A stretch of DNA of 20,458 nt. Source: Calditrichota bacterium. GTDB lineage: Bacteria; Zhuqueibacterota; Zhuqueibacteria; Zhuqueibacterales; Geothermadaptataceae. This document shows, piece by piece, positions 7,145 to 13,528 of this stretch. Below the pieces are notes generated by a model that worked only from the letters and a program-made list of their open reading frames with translations, ran no database searches and had not been told where the DNA came from. The stretch spans positions 1-20,458 of the forward strand of contig QQUM01000038.1 in the NCBI GenBank assembly GCA_008501545.1, in the 5' to 3' direction. Both the position numbers and the translations under genes were made by a program. Numbering within the stretch: position 1 is the first letter of the stretch; each line of letters starts with the position of its first letter.

Positions 7145-9709
7145 TCAATTTTTATAAGCAAGTGCAACCAATAATTCTGTAAAATTATCCGGATGCAAGT
7201 GTTCAAAATCGATTTGACCTACCTTCAGATAATTCCAGCTAAACTCTGTAAGCCTGGTCGCATTATCACACCAGTTCATGGCTGCATTGTCTTTCAGCGC
7301 GACTTCTATATCTTCTCGCCCTTTGGTTTCGATGATCCAAAAATCATTTTCAGAAATTTTCACGATAAAATCGGGGAAGTAGTGCCGGATATTGGCCCGA
7401 CGATCGGTGTATTGAATCGAAAAGCCAAACTGTTGCGGTAGTTTTGAAAACGAAATGACATCATCTGCGCCATGCAAGAATTTTGCGAAAGCCAGTTCAA
7501 ATTCATTATCGCAAGCGACGTAATTGAAAATAGTTTTTTCAGATTTCAACAATTTTTTTGAAAATGGAAAGGCCGGCGTGGAAGAAAGTAAACGGCTCGG
7601 AATGAGTAGCTCCGGCACAGTCTCTTGAATAATAACATCTCGCAACGCTTTTTCAAATTCTTTTGAAACCACGTAATTCGCCACATTGGTGCTCATGGCT
7701 TTGATTACTAGTGGTTCATACAAATTAACTTGCTTTCCAAACGCTTTTTGCTCAAAAAACTCACGAATCTTCGGTGCAAGTGCGGCAAATTGCGATGGCA
7801 GTTTCAGATTTTGGGTGATGCGGCGGGCGTAATAACCAATTACTTCTTCCGGCGTTTGCGCCGGTGGGATTTTGTATTCACGCTTGAATAAAGTTTCGTT
7901 TGTCAGAATATCGATGCCTTCGTATTCAAATGTTTTTATATCCTCAGATTTTTCGACGAGTGGCAGGGGGTTCGATCGAAACGCCTGCACATCAATTTTC
8001 GCAATTTCTTCTGCAAGGGACTTTTTGCGAATGAGTGACGGTGATAAATCCGGCAATCCGATATCCTGCTTTTTCTTTTCTTCAACCGGCATGATGGTAT
8101 AAATTCTGAGTTTGTCTTTGCCGATTTCAAAAGTATCGAATTTCAGGTCTTCCAGTTTTTCGAGGTCTTCCACAAAACTCAGAAATGCTTTGTTGCCGAT
8201 GATATCCACCCGTTCCTGGTATTTACTCACACCCGTGCCGCGAAACATCAAACGCAAACCGCGACCGATAGTTTGTTCCGGCAGGATGTTGGCTTTAGCC
8301 GAATAAGGCCGCAAACCGACAACGACCGTAACGTTTTTTACATCCCAGCCCTCGCGCAGCATGAGCACGCTGACAATAGCGTTGACCGGCGAATCGGCAA
8401 GATCGACGTCACGCGAGGCTTTGCGGGCAATGTCCAGGTCTTTCTTTGAAACTTCCCCTTTGTTATCTGTGTGGATGACCAGCGTTTTATCGCCGGCAAA
8501 CACCGCCGGATAATTGGTGCGCATCCAGTAAGCGACTTCGTCCGCTTCTTTGGTGCTGTTCATCATGATAAAAAGCACCGGTTTGCGTTGTAAATTTTTG
8601 AGCTGTTCAAAATACTCTTTCCAGCGCTCAACGCCTGCTGTGAGAAAGGCTTCGTATTTCACTGTCACAACATCCGATTTCGCTTCATCCGCGTGGGAAA
8701 TGCCTTTGAGTGGCCGTTTCACAACGCCGTCGATAATGGCCTGTTTTAGCGGATAATCAGAAATTGTCCAGGCGAACAAGGTGCCTTTCGAATAGCGTGG
8801 CGTCGCGGAGAAATCAAGCTGGGCAGTCAGCTGTGTGCTGGCGTGAATGCGGCGAATGATGTTGTTCCATTCGTTGGTTTCGTCATGAGTGTGGTGGGCT
8901 TCGTCGTTTAAAACCAGCAGTTTACCATCGCGTTTAAAAATGCGTTCGTCAAAATCGGTGATTTCCAGTTTTTTCGTTTGCGGCTTTTCACCCAAAACAG
9001 CGATCATTTCTTCGGGTTCGTTGTTTTTGGAAGTGCCGCTGCGTTTGTAAAATTGCTGGATATTGGTCAGGTAAAGCGCGCCTGTGCTACCTGCCCGCTC
9101 CGCATCGCCGCGCATGTAGAATTCCATATCCCAAAACAAATCGAAATGACGGGGGAAAAGCGGGTCGGTGCGAAAAATCAGGCCGTTGGCAAAGTCGGTT
9201 TTCAGCCGCTCGAAAACGATGACATTGGGTGCAATCACTAAAAAATTTTTTGCGAAACGTTCGTCATCTTCGCGCACGGCGTTGAAATACTGCCAGGCGA
9301 TGGCCAGTGACATCACTTTGGTTTTACCGCTGCCGGTGGCCATTTTTATGCAGAAACGGGCGAAATTATCAAACGGCGGCAGGCGGTCAATGGAGCCGGA
9401 AAGGGCAAATCGTTCCAGCAGCGCTTTGCGGCTGCGAATGTTTTCGATTTCATTTACATAAATCAGTGTTTCGATGGCTTCGCGCTGGGAAGGGTAGTAT
9501 TTGAAGTTGGGGCCATTAATCAATTTGTGATCGGTGAAAAACCAGAAGTTGAGCAGTTCCCGCGTTGTTCGGGTAACGCCGGCGTAATTGTTTTCTTTCC
9601 ACGCCGCAACGGCATTGCGCAGAGGAATAACGCATGGCGCGGTCGTCATTCGTTCGCGCACATCGAACAGGTCGTTTTGATCCAGGTTGTCTTTTCTTTT
9701 TCTGCCCAT
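7145..9709 (-). CDS. res: Type III restriction enzyme, Res (helicase-nuclease) subunit
   Basis: Motor and nuclease subunit of a type III restriction-modification system: it translocates or switches on DNA using ATP and cuts when paired with Mod. From MGRKRKDNLDQND at 9709 it has 854 residues. Superfamily 2 helicase motifs: FCIKMATGSGKTKVMSLA (Walker A), VLNDEAHHTHDE (DEAH), LDFSATPRY (motif III) and PEQTIGRGLRLMF (motif VI). The C-terminal PD-(D/E)XK nuclease is intact: YFPDFIV near 780 and WIIETKG near 794-796. The start at 9709 is favoured by GGGGCA just upstream and by homology; 37 extra upstream codons would be translated from a palindromic repeat. It is somewhat shorter than the classic ~970-residue EcoP Res. 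The mod gene ends 120 nt upstream, an unusually wide gap for such a pair. Confidence 0.92.
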   Translation of the reverse strand: MGRKRKDNLDQNDLFDVRERMTTAPCVIPLRNAVAAWKENNYAGVTRTTRELLNFWFFTDHKLINGPNFKYYPSQREAIETLIYVNEIENIRSRKALLERFALSGSIDRLPPFDNFARFCIKMATGSGKTKVMSLAIAWQYFNAVREDDERFAKNFLVIAPNVIVFERLKTDFANGLIFRTDPLFPRHFDLFWDMEFYMRGDAERAGSTGALYLTNIQQFYKRSGTSKNNEPEEMIAVLGEKPQTKKLEITDFDERIFKRDGKLLVLNDEAHHTHDETNEWNNIIRRIHASTQLTAQLDFSATPRYSKGTLFAWTISDYPLKQAIIDGVVKRPLKGISHADEAKSDVVTVKYEAFLTAGVERWKEYFEQLKNLQRKPVLFIMMNSTKEADEVAYWMRTNYPAVFAGDKTLVIHTDNKGEVSKKDLDIARKASRDVDLADSPVNAIVSVLMLREGWDVKNVTVVVGLRPYSAKANILPEQTIGRGLRLMFRGTGVSKYQERVDIIGNKAFLSFVEDLEKLEDLKFDTFEIGKDKLRIYTIMPVEEKKKQDIGLPDLSPSLIRKKSLAEEIAKIDVQAFRSNPLPLVEKSEDIKTFEYEGIDILTNETLFKREYKIPPAQTPEEVIGYYARRITQNLKLPSQFAALAPKIREFFEQKAFGKQVNLYEPLVIKAMSTNVANYVVSKEFEKALRDVIIQETVPELLIPSRLLSSTPAFPFSKKLLKSEKTIFNYVACDNEFELAFAKFLHGADDVISFSKLPQQFGFSIQYTDRRANIRHYFPDFIVKISENDFWIIETKGREDIEVALKDNAAMNWCDNATRLTEFSWNYLKVGQIDFEHLHPDNFTELLVALAYKN

Positions 9710-9742
9710 TGGGTGCCCCGCTGTGTGTTTGTAGGTGAAAGT

Positions 9743-9808
9743 GTTCGTAGTCCAGAGCTTGCTCTGGTTTTTAAACTTATTTTTCAGAGCAAGCTCTGGA
9801 CTACGAAC
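9743..9808. repeat. REP-like hairpin with perfect 24-bp arms between mod and res
   Basis: The left arm (9743-9766) and right arm (9785-9808) are perfect reverse complements over 24 bp around an 18-nt A/T-rich loop. Each arm itself contains a smaller palindrome, CAGAGC-TT-GCTCTG on the left and CAGAGC-AA-GCTCTG on the right, so nested or alternative folds are possible. It fills most of the space between the mod stop (9830) and the res start (9709) and would form a strong hairpin in the shared mRNA. The architecture resembles REP/BIME elements moved by Y1 transposases; no such transposase is in the window. Confidence 0.85.
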
Positions 9809-9829
9809 TATATTTTCCAATTGCTGAAA

Positions 9830-11863
9830 TCAAACCTCGATTTCCAGTAGTTTCGTTGTATCGTTTCCGAGAATGTCAATGACTTTAACCACGATTTTAT
9901 ACGTACCGGACTTCGCATAAGTATGCTTAACCGATAAATCGATACCCGGTTCTTTTTTTGTGCGGTAGCTCTGCCATTCGTTGTGAAAGGTGTCGTTGCG
10001 GTAGTTCCAATCGATGGCCCAGTAGTCGATCCATTGCTGCCAGTGGGAAATATTGTGGCGGATTTCTTCCGGCACATCGTCGGGCGGCATGATGAAATCG
10101 TGCAGCGTGACGCGTACTTCTTTTTCTTTGAATTCCGTATCCACCGAAAGGGACGCCAGCTCATAGAACTTGATATCGCCCTGTTCAACTGCTTTTTTCT
10201 CCAAAACCTCGTGCGGGATTTTCTTGAATTTGATGTCCACATTGTTGGCCGCAGCAAACTGCTGTGCCGTTTCGTTGATTTCAAATGCAAAATCCCACCC
10301 TAAAATATCCACGCCGTTGGTTTCAATAACATTCCCCTCCCGGGGATTAGGCGTCGTCCTGAGTTTGTCGAAGGGGGTGGGTTGCGCTGTTGTTGGCTCT
10401 GGTCCCGGTAATCCTTCCGAAGGATCGATATTCCCCTCCTGGGAGGGGCCAGGGGTGGGTTTCCCCACCGATTTCCAAAACTCCTGCACAATATTCTTCA
10501 CATCGCCGATGGAAACCGGCGTGTCCACTGCGCCGACGTGCACCAATCGCCCGGCTTTGACGCCGTGCAGCCAGACGAAACCGCTCACGGCTTCCGCCTG
10601 AAAAAGCTGCACAATAAACTGGCGGTAGCGCTGCTCCACCGCCGCACGCTCGGAAATGTTGGGGAACTCGGCGCCCATCCATTGCTGGCGTTCGTATTTG
10701 CCGAGGTTTTGCACGACGAAAGGTTTGACGTTAGGAATTTGCAGCAGCCGCTTGCGCGTGGTGTGAATGGCAAAGCGCCCGAGGTCGCAGGTAATCCAGT
10801 GGCGGTTAAGCTTTTCGGCGACGGCGGCAGTGGTACCGGAGCCGGCGAAGCAGTCGAGAATAATATCACTTTCATTAGAACTTGTTTTTATTATTCGTTC
10901 CAATAATAATTCAGGTTTTTGCGTTGGATACGATGTATCTTGTATTGCTTGAGAATTAACTGGTATTATATCGGTCCACAAATTATCTATAACAACTCCT
11001 TTGCCTTCATGAAGATAGTTTTTTACTCTAGGATTTTTCCCCTTTACTAAAGGTAACTTTATTCTATTTTTTTTTATAAGTCTTTGTAGGGTTTGATCTG
11101 AATAAGTCTTCAAATTATCCCAATAATAAAAACCATTATCATCTTTTAGATTAAACCTTTTTTTATATTTTTCCGAGTAATTTTGATACTGAGTATTCCA
11201 TTGATAGTAGTTAGATTTTGAGTATAAAAGTATGCTATCATCGACAACTGGAAATTTTTTTGAAATAGACTTACTACTTCCTGTACTGACAACACGTTTC
11301 CATCTGATTTCAGATATGAAATTTTCATATCCAAAAACTTCATCTAAAACTACCTTCGCATAATGCCCCACATGCCAATCCAAATGCACATAAATCGACC
11401 CATCATCTGCCAGCAATTCCCGCAACAAAATCGCGGTTTCATAAAACCAGTGCAGGTAAGATTCAACCCCTTTGCCCCATGTATCGCGGTAGGCCTTTTG
11501 CTCAATAATGCTGGCTTTTTTGGTGAACTGGGTGGTCTCATCTTCCGGAGTGTCCGGGTTGTCGGGTATGGTGGCGGTAAAGGAAAAATCGGCGCCGGTG
11601 TCAAAAGGCGGATCAATATAAATCAGATTGACCTTGCCGGCAAACTCCGGCAACAGGCTGGGCAGCACGTATTTTTTATCGCCCCAGATCAGGCGGTTGC
11701 GCCATTCGGTCGGCTGGCCGCTGGCAAAAAGGTCGAGCGTCTTCTGCCGTTCCTGCGCGCTTTCGTTCACGGTTTCAATGGTTTGAAACGGCAGCGCCAA
11801 ACGCACCGGCGCGTTCTTTTTACCGTTTTTATCGTATTTGCCATCCCAGATGAGTTCGGTCAT
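9830..11863 (-). CDS. mod: Type III DNA adenine methyltransferase, Mod subunit
   Basis: Methylates adenine in an unknown short asymmetric site and gives Res its specificity. From MTELIWDGKYDKNGKK at 11863 it has 677 residues; AAGGAA 7 nt upstream supports this start over the one 39 nt earlier. The beta-class order is seen: catalytic DPPFDTGADFSF (84-87) precedes the SAM-binding DCFAGSGTTAAVAEKL (337-345). The target recognition region lies between them (about 175-335). Its DNA (roughly 10860-11345) is far richer in A+T than either flank. About 45 residues near 467-511 (GKPTPGPSQEGN ... FDKLRTTPNPREGN) are encoded by palindromic repeat DNA inserted in frame. The C-terminal domain after it looks intact. 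The upstream region holds a small CCTGC-CAT-GCAGG palindrome (11947-11959) of unknown role. Confidence 0.92.
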   Translation of the reverse strand: MTELIWDGKYDKNGKKNAPVRLALPFQTIETVNESAQERQKTLDLFASGQPTEWRNRLIWGDKKYVLPSLLPEFAGKVNLIYIDPPFDTGADFSFTATIPDNPDTPEDETTQFTKKASIIEQKAYRDTWGKGVESYLHWFYETAILLRELLADDGSIYVHLDWHVGHYAKVVLDEVFGYENFISEIRWKRVVSTGSSKSISKKFPVVDDSILLYSKSNYYQWNTQYQNYSEKYKKRFNLKDDNGFYYWDNLKTYSDQTLQRLIKKNRIKLPLVKGKNPRVKNYLHEGKGVVIDNLWTDIIPVNSQAIQDTSYPTQKPELLLERIIKTSSNESDIILDCFAGSGTTAAVAEKLNRHWITCDLGRFAIHTTRKRLLQIPNVKPFVVQNLGKYERQQWMGAEFPNISERAAVEQRYRQFIVQLFQAEAVSGFVWLHGVKAGRLVHVGAVDTPVSIGDVKNIVQEFWKSVGKPTPGPSQEGNIDPSEGLPGPEPTTAQPTPFDKLRTTPNPREGNVIETNGVDILGWDFAFEINETAQQFAAANNVDIKFKKIPHEVLEKKAVEQGDIKFYELASLSVDTEFKEKEVRVTLHDFIMPPDDVPEEIRHNISHWQQWIDYWAIDWNYRNDTFHNEWQSYRTKKEPGIDLSVKHTYAKSGTYKIVVKVIDILGNDTTKLLEIEV
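10331..10469. repeat. Cluster of palindromic repeats lying in frame inside mod
   Basis: Several short palindromes adjoin each other: TCCCC/GGGGA around TCCC (10333-10346), ATCCTTC/GAAGGAT around one base (10411-10425), and CCCCTCC/GGAGGGG around TG (10433-10448), followed by CCAGGGGTGGGTTTCCCCACC. Between them lies GTCGTCCTGAGTTTGTCGAAGG (10353-10374), part of a CTTCGACAAACTCAGG-type repeat that I recognise from many bacterial genomes. The stretch encodes a low-complexity, Pro/Gly-rich peptide with no stop, like the palindromic elements inserted in Rickettsia proteins. The exact ends of the inserted segment are uncertain. Confidence 0.75.
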
Positions 11864-12048
11864 TTTGGTTCCTTGCCTTGCTATTGGTTGAAACGGAAAC
11901 AATGAATGGAGCGAAACAGCAGTTGGTTTTTTACCCTGTTAACCATCCTGCCATGCAGGTCAATCGAATTGAGGATTACAATAAAAATCTTACCCCGTAA
12001 AAACAAGGGATATCTTGCGGGAAGTTGATGAGGATTGAACGTGCCAAA

Positions 12049-12432
12049 AGGTGCCACGCACTTCCGCTTTGAGCGAATCGGTCATTTCGAAATGCCGATG
12101 TCCGCGTACGGAAAGTGCGTGGCACCTCTCTGATCAGCCAGGTTTGTGAAAAGGTGCCACGCACTTCCGCTTTGAGCGAATCGGTCATTTTGAAATGCCA
12201 ACTTCTGCGTACGTAAAGTGCGTGGCACCTCTGATCAGCCAGGTTTGTGAAAAGGTGCCACGCACTTCCGCTTTGAGCGAATCGGTCATTTTGAAATGCC
12301 AACATCCGCGTACGTAAAGTGCGTGGCACCTCTGATCAGCCAGGTTTGTGAAAAGGTGCCACGCACTTCCGCTTTGAGCGAGTCGGTGATTTCGACATGC
12401 CGATGTCCGCATACGTAAAGTGCGTCGCACCT
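12049..12432. repeat. Tandem array of four 79-bp hairpin elements
   Basis: Four units at 12049-12127, 12152-12230, 12253-12331 and 12354-12432, each exactly 79 bp. Each unit is bounded by a 15-bp inverted repeat, AGGTGCCACGCACTT on the left and AAGTGCGTGGCACCT on the right; the last right arm has one mismatch. Spacers of 24, 22 and 22 bp share CTGATCAG and CCAGGTTTGTGAAA, so the whole ~101-bp period was duplicated. Unit 1 has an inner hairpin, ATCGG-T-CATTTC/GAAATG-CCGAT (12077-12099). No protein-coding gene is supported across 11864-12438: frames that stay open follow the repeat period. The 185 nt between the array and mod hold only the small palindrome noted under mod. Confidence 0.92.
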
Positions 12433-12438
12433 CGCGTA

Positions 12439-13389
12439 TCACTTCAGCAACAACATCGCGCGTGTTTGCACAAAGTCGCCGGCCTGTAATTTGTACAGGT
12501 ACATGCCGCTTGGCAGATTGGCGGCATCGAAAGGCATTGAATACGTGCCGCTGGACTGGATTTGGTTTACGAGCGTTTTTATCAATTGCCCGTTGTTGTT
12601 GTAAACAGTCAGGGTGACTGGACTTGCATTTTTCAGGCTGTAGCTTATGGTTGTCACCGGATTGAACGGATTGGGGTAATTCTGCATCAATGAAAATTCC
12701 AGTGGTTGTGTGGTCGCATCGTTTTTCACTGCCGTCGGATCCTGCACATTGATGTAGTTTTCTTTCATTATTAGGTTGAATGTTTGGAAGTTGGCGGCCG
12801 TCAGGGTGACGGTGTAGAGACCGGGAGCTGCATAAGTGTGCTGCGGATTGAGCTCGATGCTGGTGGTGCCATCGCCAAATTCCCAGGAATACGCAACGAT
12901 ATTATCACCTTCGGATTGGTTGGTGAAGTTGACGGTAAGGGGGGCAGCGCCTTGCAATGGATCAGCGGAGAACTGGGCGACAATGCTGGGCGTTGCCGCT
13001 GCATTGATTAAAAAATCTTCGGTTATTTCTTGTGAGAGCACGCTGCTCGCTTTGTAATCAAGGAGCACCTGCACCGACAAATCTCTTACCGGCGCGCCGG
13101 GTAAAACGAAGAGCGTGTAATAGGTTTTGACTTTTATCGAACCCGGTGTCACAACAAAACTGTCGACCGTACCCACCACATAAAGCGAATCCGCTCCATG
13201 AATACTAAATTCAACGTTGGTGATGGGCAGAATGGTTATGGTGTGCTCGCGGGCAATTTGTGTGGATTCGTTGGGTGCAATATCGATACGGGTTTGTGCG
13301 GTCAGTGTCGTGGTGAAAATGAAAAACACCACCACCAATAGATAAGGCTTTTGAATTATATCCCGTAAAGTCGATTTATTTTCTATCAT
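12439..13389 (-). CDS. Secreted protein with PKD domain and type IX secretion sorting domain
   Basis: Extracellular or surface protein of 316 residues. A signal peptide covers about 1-31 (hydrophobic [17 protein letters not shown]). Residues 32-135 form an unassigned beta-rich region. A PKD domain follows at 137-200, with the typical [10 protein letters not shown] and [13 protein letters not shown]. Residues 232-316 are a type A T9SS C-terminal domain: [20 protein letters not shown], then [14 protein letters not shown] and a basic/hydrophobic end. Such proteins cross the inner membrane by Sec and the outer membrane by the Por machinery. GGAG lies 7 nt before the ATG at 13389. It lies 139 nt downstream of the pullulanase gene. 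The hairpin array begins 6 nt after its stop. No catalytic domain is visible; a binding or structural role is inferred. Confidence 0.88.
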   Translation of the reverse strand: MIENKSTLRDIIQKPYLLVVVFFIFTTTLTAQTRIDIAPNESTQIAREHTITILPITNVEFSIHGADSLYVVGTVDSFVVTPGSIKVKTYYTLFVLPGAPVRDLSVQVLLDYKASSVLSQEITEDFLINAAATPSIVAQFSADPLQGAAPLTVNFTNQSEGDNIVAYSWEFGDGTTSIELNPQHTYAAPGLYTVTLTAANFQTFNLIMKENYINVQDPTAVKNDATTQPLEFSLMQNYPNPFNPVTTISYSLKNASPVTLTVYNNNGQLIKTLVNQIQSSGTYSMPFDAANLPSGMYLYKLQAGDFVQTRAMLLLK

Positions 13390-13410
13390 GGTTGAACTCC
13401 GTACCAGAAA

Positions 13411-13440
13411 GATGGATTAGTGGATATTCCCTGATCCATC
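13411..13440. other. 7-bp inverted repeat between pullulanase and the T9SS protein
   Basis: GATGGAT (13411-13417) and ATCCATC (13434-13440) are perfect reverse complements around 16 nt, located 22 nt upstream of the T9SS-protein start on the minus strand. It could be a leader hairpin or an operator; no T-run marks it as a terminator. Confidence 0.35.
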
Positions 13441-13528
13441 GGATTTGTTTTGGACTAAGAAACTTTGAATTCTGAAGTTAGTTAACGTGGTGAAAAGGGA
13501 AAAAGATGCTCTGTTTTTTGACTTTAGA

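Noticed and set aside
9710..9820. N-terminal extension of Res starting at 9820
   Set aside because: These 37 codons are read from the palindromic repeat; a ribosome site and homology support the ATG at 9709.
12049..12432. Possible CRISPR array
   Set aside because: The repeats are 79 bp hairpins and the spacers are nearly identical to each other, the opposite of CRISPR; no cas genes are present.
11976..12442. Minus-strand open frames across the hairpin array (repeated GSAWHLFTNLADQ-like peptides)
   Set aside because: Open frames follow the DNA repeat period, two frames carry similar repeated peptides, and there is no start signal; the structure is explained by the inverted repeats.
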